Assembly (NCBI GenBank): GCA_002345145.1
Contig: DDVC01000225.1
Span: 22,618-72,695, forward strand
Source of the DNA: Bacteroidetes bacterium UBA2322
GTDB taxonomy: Bacteria; Bacteroidota; Bacteroidia; Chitinophagales; UBA2359
Length of the DNA stretch: 50,078 nt
Reading direction: 5' to 3'
The stretch's first letter is position 1. Each line of letters starts with the position of its first letter. Positions 36,101 through 43,359 of this stretch are shown piece after piece. The position numbers and the translations under genes are program-made. The notes beneath the pieces are model-generated. The model was not told where the DNA came from, made no database searches, and saw only the letters and a list, made by a program, of their open reading frames with translations.

Positions 36101-39100
36101 TTGAACACACCGAACAACTCGGATGATGCTTACAACCAATTGTGGATTTGCGAAGGTATTGAAATCTCAGCGCCCGTTGGTACTGACCTTTCTTGCTACA
36201 AATTGGCGTTCTTCAGAGAGCAATCTTTACCCGGTTCTAACTATACCGGTACCGGCGTAAACATTACCTATGTAAATGCTAACGGCTTGTTGCAACAAAC
36301 CAACGTTGCTCAAAACCAATTCATGCAATTGTATGGTACTATCGATGAAGATACTACCAACCCGCCCAGTGGTACTATTTTGTATGCTCCTACGTTTAAT
36401 AACTTCACCTTTGGTGGTATCAACTCAAACATTAGCGGCGTACCTTACTATGCCGGTTACACTCCTGCTCCGCTTGGCGCTAACGCCAGCCAGTGGTTTG
36501 GTTTGGGTAATGAGCCTGCTCAAGGCGGTCTGTTTGAAGACGTAAACGGCAACATGTTGTATGATGCCGGTGTGGACGTAGCTCTTTCTGCTACCAACTT
36601 CCCGTGGGAACGTGCTAATGCTTGTGCTGACGGCGCCGGCGTAGGTTCACGTTGGTTCCCCATCGTAAACATCCCCGACAACGTAGGTGGTGTTGGTTTG
36701 TGGAACGCTTGTACGGGTGAATTGCTTGAGTTTATTAGCTGGGGTGGCGAACTTTGTGTAGAAGACAAAGAAGGCAACTCTATGGCTACTGGTCCGTTTG
36801 AACAATTGACCTCTTCTGTAATTGATACTACTCAAAGCAGCGCAAACACCGGTGACTTGAGAACACTCCAATTGGTACACTGTAGCCAATTGCCCGCATC
36901 TGCACAAACTGCTGCTTGCGGTTGCGATACGCCCGAAAGCTCAATTTGGGTAATGGTATTTAACGGTGGCGCTTTCACCATTCCCGGCTGCGGTCAGGAA
37001 GTGGGCGTTGTTGAAGACTTTGCTTACAGCAACTCTATCGGTTACTACAACTGTACTGCTGATGCCAACTGGTTCAACGACCGTTACACCTTGTCTCTTG
37101 ATATTACCGGCGCTGACGACCTGCCTAACGATGCAGTTATCACCAGCCACACTGTAGTAGTAACTATTGGTACCGGAAACGCCAGCGACTTCCAGGTTTA
37201 TACTTATACTGTAAACTCTGGTAACTGCAATGCTTCTACCGTTCAGGCCGGTTCTACCGGTGATTGGGATACGCATGACAACACCAACTGGAACAATAAC
37301 ATTTGCGACATTGGTGACTTGGCTAATGCTTACAATCCGAACGAAATTTGTATCAACTGTGCAAACGTTAGCGACAATGCTTGCGTTGAAGGTGAGTTTA
37401 TTGATGCTTTCCCGTATCAATTAAACAACGGTGGCGACAACAACATCGATGCCAACGGTCAGCCTTATGGTTACAACTTTGATTGCAACGAAGCCTTTAC
37501 TCCGTCTCCCACCGATGAGCTTAGCGCTCCCGGTATCCAAGACCTCAACGATGGTGTTTGGGAAACTGCTTTCTTTGATGGCAACGGTGAAAACGCTTTA
37601 GATAACGACTGCTACGTAGGTGAGTGTACCGCAAGTGCAAAAACTACTTATACAGTTAGCAACTTGTCTGCTTACATCTACACCGGCAACGTAATTCAAA
37701 GCCAAGTGGATACCTGCCGCAACTTGATTCGCGATCCTTCTACCTTCACTGTTAGCATCCGCGTAATCATCAACTACCGTCAGTGTACTCCCACCGGTAA
37801 CTTCTATACCAATTTAGACCAAGGTGGAGCTACCCAATATGCACCCGCATTTGGCAGCAACATGACCAATGGTCCTGTTACTTTGAACACCGAAGATTGG
37901 GATAACCCCTACTGGGAAATCAGCCCCAACTGGTTGTACAGCAACAACATCATGGATGTTGAAGTTAACTACAACACTGTAAACTACAACCAAATTGAAG
38001 CTGATGACGTAACCGATGATTTGGCTTGCATCGATGTAGCTAACCAAACAGTACGTCAGCAAGAAATTACCATCTTACCCGGTGATAACGCTCAATTCTC
38101 TCAATCAAGCATCAACGCTTGTACGGGTGATGTTATCAACTTGGCTGCTTTGGTAAGCCCCGCCGGAGGTAGCTTCTCTACCGGTTCCGGCACGTTTAAC
38201 GCTAATACTGCCGGTACATTCACAGTAACTTATACTGTAAACGCCGGTTCTGCTTGTGCCGACAGCGACCAAATCACTATCGTAGTAGAGCAATCTGCTT
38301 CTGTAAATACAAGTGGTATCCCTGCTTCAGTATGTAGCTTAGCTCCCATTAGCTTACCCGCAGCTTCTTGGTCTGGTTCGGGTGTTAGCGGTACTACCTT
38401 CACGCCTCCCGGCGCAGGTTCTTACACGCTTAACTACTCTGCCGGTTCAGGCGCTTGTGGTGCAAGTGGCAGTGTAACTATCCAAGTATTTGAGCCCATC
38501 AGCGTTAGTGAAAGCATCAGCTTGAATGATTGCGCTGCAAGCGGTCAATACACCGTAACACTTTCTATCTCTGGCGGTAGCGGCAGCTATACTGTAAATG
38601 GTCAGGCTATTGCAGGTAACACCTACATTGGCAACTACGCTTCTGGCACTACTTATACCTTAATCGTTGATGACAGCAGTCTCTGCGGTTCTGTAGTAGC
38701 TACCGGCAGCGCTGATTGTCCTGCTGCTTGTGCTGCTGAAGCCGGTACATTATCTGTAGTACAATCTGGTTTGCTTTGCGCTCCCAACGGCTTAACGGCT
38801 GTGGTTAGTGGCAACAACACCAGCGCCGGTTATACAGGTGCCTTCGTATTGACCAATAATGCAACAAATGTTGTTGACCAAATCTCATTAACCGGTAACT
38901 TCCCGTTTGTGGCAGTTTCTGGTCAGTACAGTGTTTGGTATGCTAACCTTTGCTTGGCTGGCTTGCCGGGCGGTATTCCCGCTCTCACTCCTGGTGTAAC
39001 TACCGTTGCTGAAATTGCTGCCTTTATTGCAGCTGCCGGTGATGCTGCTGACCTTTCCGATCCTCGCATCGTTGATATAGTAAGCGCTATTACCATTGAA

Positions 39101-40447
39101 GCTACGCCTGTTTGCAATAACGACTTAGGTGGTTATGTACTTCAAGTTCGTATCTCTGGTGGCGCTCCTCAATACAACGGCGCAGGCTTCTACTCAACCA
39201 ACCCGCCCTTCGACAATGAGTTGGATGGTTTCTGGGATGCTGAAGCACAAGCTAACGGTTATGTAGAAGGTATCATCAGCAATGGTGGCTTACCGTTTAC
39301 TGCCGGTCAAATCGTAGGTATCAGTGTTACTAATGATGGTAGCTTGTGCCAAGCTGCTATAACAGTAACGATACCCGATGTTGATTGTGGTCTTGGCGCT
39401 GGTGATGACTTTGCCTTCACCATGGCTAATGAGCCTATCAGCTTCAACGTACTTGGTAACGACTACGGTCTTGGTATTCAAGTAGTTAGTGTAATGCAAC
39501 CCACTAATGGCGCTATCATTTGGGACGCTGCCGGTAACTTCACCTATATCCCCAACCCGGGCTTTGTAGGTCAAGAGGTTGTTGTTTACCAAATCCAAAA
39601 CCAATATGGTGTTACTACCACTGCTACCGTTACCTTACAAGTAGGTGAAGAAGGCGCACCGTTAAACGTAATTTGGGAACGTGATTGTATCAACAACAAT
39701 ACCGAATTCGTGGTATATGTAAACATCCTCGGTGGTACTGCTCCCTTCACCATTACCGGTGACTACAACGGTACCATGAACAGCAATGGTTCTTTCAACT
39801 TCACTAAGTCTGATGGCGAATCATTCTTCGTACAAGTAGCTGATGCTGCCGGCGACGTTAAAGTGATTAACGAAAGTCCCGAAGCTTGTTCTAAAGTGGC
39901 TGTTACCTTGGTATCTTACACCGGTACTGTTCAGGATAACGGTAACTTCTTGAAGTGGACAACTGCTGCTGAAGTTGACAACGACTTCTTCACGCTTGAA
40001 CACTCTACCGATGGTATCAACTACCGCGTTGTTGCTATTGTTGACGGTGCAGGTACTACCTCATTGACCAACAACTACAACTTCCTCCACACTGACGCTC
40101 CCGCTGGTCTTAGCTACTATCGTCTCAGCACTACTGACTTCAACGGAAATGTTGAAAACCAAGGTGTTGTTACATTGGTACGCGCTCAGGTTGGCTTTGG
40201 TTTCGTAAACGTATTCCCCGTGCCCGCACGTGAAACGTTGAACGTAAACTTCAATGCTGTAAACAACGGCGCTGTTCGTATGGAAATCTTCAACGTAACC
40301 GGTCAGTTAGTTGCAACTCAAAATGTAAACGCCAATGCCGGTGTGAACAGTGTTGCTGTTGATGTTAAGCAGTATGCCGTAGGCACTTACTTCTTAGTTA
40401 TCAACAACGGCGCAGAAGTTGCTACTACCAAGTTTGTTGTAGAATAA
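30125..40447 (+). CDS. Giant T9SS-secreted multidomain adhesin-like protein
   Basis: A 3440-aa exported protein. The ATG at 30125 is preferred to the in-frame TTG three codons upstream. It has a long signal peptide (hydrophobic core KYLFAFLFAFAIG, end IVAQ). Visible domains: Ig-like repeats throughout; a proprotein-convertase P/CUB-like beta domain (~730-915); an Ala-rich segment (~1079-1158); repeats of the form C-x-N ... NLTQF ... GGxFSG ... TYTxG (~1215-1440); a lamin-tail-like domain (~1484-1740, ISEVEYD...AMEYVEVMA) and a related one (~1950-2040); more Ig-like repeats; a cadherin-like domain (VLGNDYG ... FTYIPNPGFVG); the common pre-sorting domain (FLKWTTAAEVDNDFFTLEHS); and a type A sorting domain (~3359-3440). 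It uses many GCT/GGT/AAC/TTC codons, unlike most neighbours, suggesting high expression. Likely a surface adhesin or sheath-like protein. Confidence 0.85.
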   Translation: MKKTVRTETWQATWAKYLFAFLFAFAIGSTSTTKIVAQSATANYLIGVTINDLTWNYPEADCSVDINVCAGIPLSSESGGEFGFIVGGNAYPLPPDIMPNTGTYVNNYNLGSPLNDLIGLTLINFGQNVGPTLAGGYSFSFEAWENDCGDLFQFDTGIGCVGNADDSFASFLANVSFGIIPLAGGQPVPGVYPVTIGPFAGGDGSFYGANLSVVVQASAPSLAQCTLDAVAPDGLGYNCLGTPDPFTGNQQATTSVSFAGGVGPYKIWGVGIYAVGGFNYPGLANGLLAQGDAFDFGANPFGLSWDAAVLGGTFPFLVNGNQPWQVVIQDAGGCIVAVEGNFDVPNTNFDGIDGGTICQDDPILTLFADANTTNPLAPAFGTFASFPVAGAIANTGAGTATFDAFVAGPGRHTVTYCIQYNAGPAGACQTCTEKVIYVLPVFTIADVTVTNPVPDGICVSGNVQNLSADGIANIAAIFNSAGVNGLDPGNAINELNDYISWSGPGVTDLNNGTGNATFNPAVAGVGTHVINITVGYTNCPTTYPFNITVYPDFVPDLGPDLELCQNSGDVLNLIDLLFIFPNLPQTTPATDLGGVFTVNGGAIAGANVTVTGAPGTTQVFNVTYCGGDAALGCEFCDNAVITVQIAPLASWNCNDDFGPIVCEGAGTDGSFNVDPALNAPFYVTGGPDLPTPAGCAVSPTPVLEVYGGYDLDALSCVGPLIETQTETTTSAFVAPGTQSVNVSFTGIPDQAIIENLEISIAYEGTQPTSQGDINSLQVTAPGGIVVMSWSDAACGANVGPGNDPDALGASGLGGGNDHFGLNNIEDMAAFDGSDDNNDGDGTGQCGNSSDIHAFGLESGFLTAPDGSSILDWCDIVRAGGLISNECQGLPFTLTVNSNSANWSITVSVTVTYTIGEYRARTHEFLDATAGAYQLPLPYDQNGDGLVDGDGELAGGVYYQGGGNWTFDATDLEEISEIEIEQVIYGCQLIDGEYCNGIDNQSFWIVESFNPTLTDGEACEQDDDCQWDMTSMIAGTFAPGFNFNGGEFFASFGNSGAAVGVVDFNQFVSGDIIDVCGVRGAAIAQAAAIQAATCNAAAAAEAAADAAEAAYNAAAAASAAAPGDAALAVAAADAFNAWQTALADAAAATADCAAATAIANGSYDSIPVEICYNVGTNPTCGGGQACGTLTIYRQPDAGFSFPETICTGTSYTLTPNEVIGGVSGTFTGIAGLSVVVNANGTATITVPAAAATGLYTLTHTLTNGLCTDVYSQEIAVVNTPVVATQNGTVCTNSITNLTQFVNGSSSLGGVFSGSGAAGTVSGGVFLAAGPGTVTITYTIGQAGTTCVASGTFDITVVSQANADFDLGSYVCTNQTINLSQFLTPATTSGGTFTASAGTIDGNNYTSPGTTQVVYITYTVGSGSCQVSDTEALQVYAPEDVQVESYGFVCQSATSTNGINLTQYLPTGSGVLNGGTFTMGTVPAFISEVEYDASSNAMEYVEVMAAEGTDLSDYAVYFYRRANSADDTSIGNAAIDGGVNTGKASGRLYGIMRLNYEVGNVPNGARQPDPLYHTDYRGIVVANGGTSYNWHPDGEPDGEPDGPAIDDVDVISDNVTVAASNGIAYGAVAFDPIIDIQGGPAGLALVNIRQAAWRLGYTNAEFDALQNGSLEMLHFLTREIDWRNNDDVVQFIGYGVEGNTNLGIFSACNGPAATMVTIDLGVVDNGGNARSIQFTNACWQVPNTTDPQLDYDDTPPYTTFQASAAGQSGGTGGNAGVINWGLSLAGADEYYYNYIAPNGDVLNLNNLCWQLFAVGQNVGQNNNHPNGCKFNGYTPFELEEAGVDNEPTGLSNLDEEIVHFNCSNPVYTLPFAYQVPATSTSCGSTEGIFYLTILMDIEDNWSAPEVPVCANADAFSLTDLIDDEVHYIQPYTRTGSFEASISEEFEENMPAPFLSELHYQWYNQFGVSTVGTPQNAAAGNASDDHCILYNFYTGLNTPNNSDDAYNQLWICEGIEISAPVGTDLSCYKLAFFREQSLPGSNYTGTGVNITYVNANGLLQQTNVAQNQFMQLYGTIDEDTTNPPSGTILYAPTFNNFTFGGINSNISGVPYYAGYTPAPLGANASQWFGLGNEPAQGGLFEDVNGNMLYDAGVDVALSATNFPWERANACADGAGVGSRWFPIVNIPDNVGGVGLWNACTGELLEFISWGGELCVEDKEGNSMATGPFEQLTSSVIDTTQSSANTGDLRTLQLVHCSQLPASAQTAACGCDTPESSIWVMVFNGGAFTIPGCGQEVGVVEDFAYSNSIGYYNCTADANWFNDRYTLSLDITGADDLPNDAVITSHTVVVTIGTGNASDFQVYTYTVNSGNCNASTVQAGSTGDWDTHDNTNWNNNICDIGDLANAYNPNEICINCANVSDNACVEGEFIDAFPYQLNNGGDNNIDANGQPYGYNFDCNEAFTPSPTDELSAPGIQDLNDGVWETAFFDGNGENALDNDCYVGECTASAKTTYTVSNLSAYIYTGNVIQSQVDTCRNLIRDPSTFTVSIRVIINYRQCTPTGNFYTNLDQGGATQYAPAFGSNMTNGPVTLNTEDWDNPYWEISPNWLYSNNIMDVEVNYNTVNYNQIEADDVTDDLACIDVANQTVRQQEITILPGDNAQFSQSSINACTGDVINLAALVSPAGGSFSTGSGTFNANTAGTFTVTYTVNAGSACADSDQITIVVEQSASVNTSGIPASVCSLAPISLPAASWSGSGVSGTTFTPPGAGSYTLNYSAGSGACGASGSVTIQVFEPISVSESISLNDCAASGQYTVTLSISGGSGSYTVNGQAIAGNTYIGNYASGTTYTLIVDDSSLCGSVVATGSADCPAACAAEAGTLSVVQSGLLCAPNGLTAVVSGNNTSAGYTGAFVLTNNATNVVDQISLTGNFPFVAVSGQYSVWYANLCLAGLPGGIPALTPGVTTVAEIAAFIAAAGDAADLSDPRIVDIVSAITIEATPVCNNDLGGYVLQVRISGGAPQYNGAGFYSTNPPFDNELDGFWDAEAQANGYVEGIISNGGLPFTAGQIVGISVTNDGSLCQAAITVTIPDVDCGLGAGDDFAFTMANEPISFNVLGNDYGLGIQVVSVMQPTNGAIIWDAAGNFTYIPNPGFVGQEVVVYQIQNQYGVTTTATVTLQVGEEGAPLNVIWERDCINNNTEFVVYVNILGGTAPFTITGDYNGTMNSNGSFNFTKSDGESFFVQVADAAGDVKVINESPEACSKVAVTLVSYTGTVQDNGNFLKWTTAAEVDNDFFTLEHSTDGINYRVVAIVDGAGTTSLTNNYNFLHTDAPAGLSYYRLSTTDFNGNVENQGVVTLVRAQVGFGFVNVFPVPARETLNVNFNAVNNGAVRMEIFNVTGQLVATQNVNANAGVNSVAVDVKQYAVGTYFLVINNGAEVATTKFVVE

Positions 40448-40504
40448 GTTCTGCTTTTCAAGTAGCGCCTTGTTTAGGCAGGGCGTTACTTTGAACTGAT
40501 ATAC

Positions 40505-40541
40505 AAAAGCCCGGAAGGAGATATTCCTTTCGGGCTTTTTG
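40505..40541 (+). terminator. Strong rho-independent terminator
   Basis: AAAAGCCCGGAAGGA pairs with TCCTTTCGGGCTTTT (15 pairs including one G-T) around a 5-base loop, followed by T-rich sequence. It is 58 bases after the stop of the giant adhesin gene. Confidence 0.9.
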
Positions 40542-40683
40542 TTTTATGGTAATTGTGTGTTTATACCCTAACTCACAGTCTGTTTTACGGAATACATGTT
40601 GCAATACTTCTTACTGCGCAAACTGCTGTAACTGTTTTTCCATGTCAGCATTACTTAGATGGTGCAATATCAGCGAATAAAAC

Positions 40684-40735
40684 AGCACACGGATAACACG
40701 GACGGGGCTGATTTGAACAGATTTTTGAAAATAAA
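40684..40735 (-). repeat. Inverted fragment of repeat family R1
   Basis: CACACGGATAACACGGACGG, then GGCTGATTTGAACAGATTTT, is the complement of the end part of R1 (AAATCTGTGCAAATCAGCCG, then CGTTATCCGTGTGC at 14221-14262). Confidence 0.65.
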
Positions 40736-40800
40736 GTCTTACAAAGTAACGCTCATCGGGTTAATCTCCATGTTATTGTTGTGTTTGTTTAGTATTTCTG

Positions 40801-40945
40801 AAAACTTCGGAAAACTTTTGAAATCCTATTTATAGGGTGTTTAAAGCGGTAAAATGTCAGGGCTACGCCCCTTTAACTTGTTCATTTTTAGGGGCGTAGC
40901 CCTGACATCATTGTTTTCCTAAATTAGACTTCTCCGGAGTTTTAA
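40801..40945. repeat. Hairpin element with a perfect 19-bp stem and outer inverted ends
   Basis: ATGTCAGGGCTACGCCCCT (40854-40872) and its exact complement (40890-40908) enclose a 17-base loop. Around it, AAAACTTCGGAAAACTT on the left (40801) and the complement of AAAACTCCGGAGAAGT on the right (~40928-40943) form imperfect outer inverted repeats. The whole looks like a small non-autonomous mobile element, different in sequence from the 26375 element but sharing the GGGGC-core hairpin style. Too far from the 40447 stop and behind another terminator to be that gene's terminator. Confidence 0.6.
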
Positions 40946-41103
40946 GCGTATTTAGAACACCTGCTTAAACATACTATATAGCCTTCAACACAGTATTGCA
41001 GCAAATACTGATGGCAGGCATGTAGTAGTAACCGTTGATGTTCCCAAGTTCGGTTCATGGTTTGACAGGGGAAATGACCTAAGCCGGGTAGTTGTTCTTT
41101 GTG

Positions 41104-41128
41104 TATATTCCGTATTTTACGGAATATA
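41104..41128. repeat. Short perfect palindrome
   Basis: TATATTCCGTA (41104-41114), a 3-base centre and the exact complement TACGGAATATA (41118-41128). It could be a protein-binding site or a hairpin; no adjacent gene explains it. Confidence 0.5.
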
Positions 41129-41519
41129 ACGTAATGGCGAAACTACCGGATAACAAAGCAGTTTGCAGACGATTCCGTAATAATTTTAAGACTCAAGGTT
41201 TATTTTGGCAGGTTACTACTCCTACTACTGTCTTTAATAGGTAGCACTTGGTTAAAACCAACCGACCTGAACCCTGCGACCATTATAGGATTATAGAATT
41301 ATTGGGCGAGTATTGTTGGAATTGGGTTGTCTGCTAAGCCCATTATAGATGATGGAGTATTTGCAGTCTAAATTGTGCGATTTCGTGCAGAGAATGCAAT
41401 GAAACGCCTGCGGTAAGAGCAAAAGCGTAGCCACCTGTGCGCCTACCTTTACTTTCTTTGCAGAAAAAAGGAAGTTAGTTAAGACTAAGCCAAATAGTAA
41501 GTAGGTACAAAAATAGTCC

Positions 41520-41527
41520 TATATTTG
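41520..41527 (+). promoter_or_regulatory. Likely -7 box of the CNNM/CorC gene
   Basis: TATATTTG matches TAnnTTTG exactly and ends 23 bases before the ATG at 41551. It overlaps the GTG at 41527 that would give a longer protein, which argues for the downstream ATG. AAGGAG lies directly before that ATG. Confidence 0.4.
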
Positions 41528-41550
41528 TGCTGAATAAAAGAGTAAGGAGA

Positions 41551-42810
41551 ATGGGAAATAATGAAATAGTATATTTGTTGCTCACAATAGTAGCCTCAGC
41601 CTTGTTTTCGGGTGTGGAGCTGGCATTTGTTACAGCGAATAGAATATCGCTTGAAATTCAAAAGCAGAAAGGAGGTTTAACAGCAAAGGCATTATCCACA
41701 TTTTACAAACACCCGACTCAATTTTTAGGTACTTTACTGATAGGCAACACCGTTGCGTTGGTTATATACAGTACTACGTTTGAGGGGCTGTTGAAAACAC
41801 CGTTTGAGTGGATTGCCGGTGATTCGGAAGCAGTAAAAATTATATTGGCTACATTGGTGTCAACGGTTGTTATTTTGATTTTTGGTGAGTTTATTCCTAA
41901 AAATCTGTTCAGGATAAATCCTAATGGAATGCTTAACCTTGCAGCTATTCCTTTTTTTGTTTTGTATTTTCTTTTTTATCCATTTGTTAGGTTGAGTGTG
42001 TGGCTTGCAGAGGTAATAATCAGAATGTTTTTTGGGATAGATTACCACAAGATGCCACAGCCAACTTTGAGTAGAATTGATTTACAACACTATATTAAAT
42101 CGGGCAGACAAGACCCTGATGATTCATATAAAGTAGATACCCGGCTTTTTGAAAGGGCATTAGAATTGCCACATGTGAAAGTGCGGGCATGTATGGTGCC
42201 AAGATTGGAGGTGGCAGCAGTGAGTATAGAGGACGATTTGGAAGAAGTTAGAAAGCAATTTATTGAAACTAAACACTCCAAGTTAATTGTTTGTCAGAAT
42301 AGTATTGATGAAGTATTGGGGTATATGCACCACCAAGATGTGTTGAAAGGAAACTTAAAGGTATGGCCCATTATAAGTGTGCCGGAAGCAATGCCTGCTA
42401 CTAACCTACTGAATGAATTTATACGGCAAAATAAAAGCATAGCATGGGTAAAAGATGAGTATGGAGGAACCGCAGGTATCATTACCTTAGAAGATATAAT
42501 GGAAGAAATTTTTGGTGAGATACAAGACGAGTATGATGAAGATGAGTTTACAGAAACTTATGACGAGGCAAATGACGAGTACGAGTTTTCTGCAAGACTG
42601 GAAATTGATTATTTGAATGAAAAATACAATTTTGATATTCCGGCAGGTGATTACGAAACCTTGTCGGGTTATATTATTGCCATGAATGAAGACATTCCCG
42701 ATGCGGGTGAAGTATTATTTATTGGCAACTTTCGGTTTGCCATTACCGAAGTTAGTAACACAACGGTTGTAACGGTTAAGCTAAAAGTAGTGGAGGCAAC
42801 AGGTGGTTAG
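41551..42810 (+). CDS. CNNM/CorC-type transporter-associated protein (hemolysin family)
   Basis: A 419-aa inner-membrane protein of the CNNM/CorB family. The DUF21 membrane domain (residues ~1-165) holds several hydrophobic segments and the family motif SALFSGVELAFVTAN. It is followed by a pair of CBS domains (~185-320: VRACMVPRLEVAAV ... WVKDEYGGTAGIITLEDIME) and a C-terminal CorC_HlyC domain (~345-419: RLEIDYLNEKYNFDIP ... TLSGYIIAMNEDIP). Members are implicated in magnesium or divalent-metal handling. In Bacteroidota a member of this family, GldE, is paired with gliding/T9SS lipoprotein GldD; no gldD is next to this gene, so I do not assign gldE. Confidence 0.88.
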   Translation: MGNNEIVYLLLTIVASALFSGVELAFVTANRISLEIQKQKGGLTAKALSTFYKHPTQFLGTLLIGNTVALVIYSTTFEGLLKTPFEWIAGDSEAVKIILATLVSTVVILIFGEFIPKNLFRINPNGMLNLAAIPFFVLYFLFYPFVRLSVWLAEVIIRMFFGIDYHKMPQPTLSRIDLQHYIKSGRQDPDDSYKVDTRLFERALELPHVKVRACMVPRLEVAAVSIEDDLEEVRKQFIETKHSKLIVCQNSIDEVLGYMHHQDVLKGNLKVWPIISVPEAMPATNLLNEFIRQNKSIAWVKDEYGGTAGIITLEDIMEEIFGEIQDEYDEDEFTETYDEANDEYEFSARLEIDYLNEKYNFDIPAGDYETLSGYIIAMNEDIPDAGEVLFIGNFRFAITEVSNTTVVTVKLKVVEATGG

Positions 42811-42841
42811 TGGTTAGTGGTTAGTGAATTGAGGGTAAACC

Positions 42842-42868
42842 AAACAACGGTAAGCCCGATAGTAGTTT
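42842..42868 (+). repeat. 27-bp dispersed repeat, copy 3
   Basis: AAACAACGGTAAGCCCGATA followed by GTAGTTT, ending exactly at the left end of MITE-like copy 2 (42869). Its final TAGTTT is the sequence that appears duplicated after that element (43214-43219), so the element probably inserted here. Confidence 0.6.
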
Positions 42869-43214
42869 AACGTTGGGTTGGAGTTGTGAGCTTGCACAAA
42901 GGCTTACCACAAAAGGATTTCAGACAGGTGGGGTGATATTTTTCGGTGCGCTGCACCATGTTAATGGGGCATTTAACATGGTTACTACCTCTATTTTGGT
43001 GCGCTGTACCTTTCCAAAACCAAGCGTGCTATTTTATAGCTCTTGGTAAGTAACACACAAGGGGCAGCACCCTTAAATCTTGGTAAAACACCGACAGACC
43101 GAGTTAAAAGAGGTGGAGTGTACCGTAATCTGTTGCCCATTTTATCAAGTGTGTCTGAACCACACAAAGGCTTTACCCCCTATCAGGCGTTCATTTTAAT
43201 TCCAACCACACGTT
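42869..43214. mobile_element. MITE-like element, copy 2 (short form)
   Basis: Begins AACGTTGGGTTGGAGTT and ends AATTCCAACCACACGTT, imperfect inverted ends like copy 1. Flanking TAGTTT occurs at 42863-42868 and 43214-43219, a likely 5-6 bp target duplication. The first ~150 bases match copy 1 closely, including hairpins at 42945 and 42998 (53 bases apart; the second has GCTGTACC). Compared with copy 1 it lacks the ~150 bases between two TTATAGC sites and has only one degraded unit of the 53-bp array. No coding frame. Confidence 0.7.
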
Positions 43215-43244
43215 AGTTTAACCTCCAATTCGCAAAAACCCGAT

Positions 43245-43305
43245 ATTTTCATAAATCTGTTCAAATCAACCTCATCAGCGTTATCTGTGTGCTAATTGCC
43301 GCGGG
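43245..43305 (+). repeat. Fragment of repeat family R1
   Basis: AAATCTGTTCAAATCAACCT, then CATCAGCGTTATCTGTGTGC and TAATTGCCG, aligns with the 3' part of R1 (14221-14275) with scattered changes. It lies between MITE-like copy 2 and porU. Confidence 0.6.
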
Positions 43306-43359
43306 TTTTACGACTATATCCGGGGGAAGCTATCCCTATCAAGGCGTGCCAACTTTGCG

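Larger units (their letters stand above)
40448..41550. other. 1.1-kb gene-free region with several hairpins and repeats
   Basis: After the giant gene there is a terminator (40505-40541), an inverted fragment of repeat R1 (40684-40735), a large hairpin element (40801-40945), a second palindrome (41104-41128) and then about 390 bases in which I recognise nothing before the -7 box at 41520. No open frame with protein character is present. Confidence 0.6.

Noticed and set aside
41129..41519. Possible relic of a transposase or other gene
   Set aside because: Translation in all frames gave only short pieces broken by stops, with no recognisable motif.
41551..42810. Naming the CNNM/CorC-type gene gldE
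   Set aside because: The family fits, but no gldD or other gliding gene is adjacent and paralogues of this family are common.
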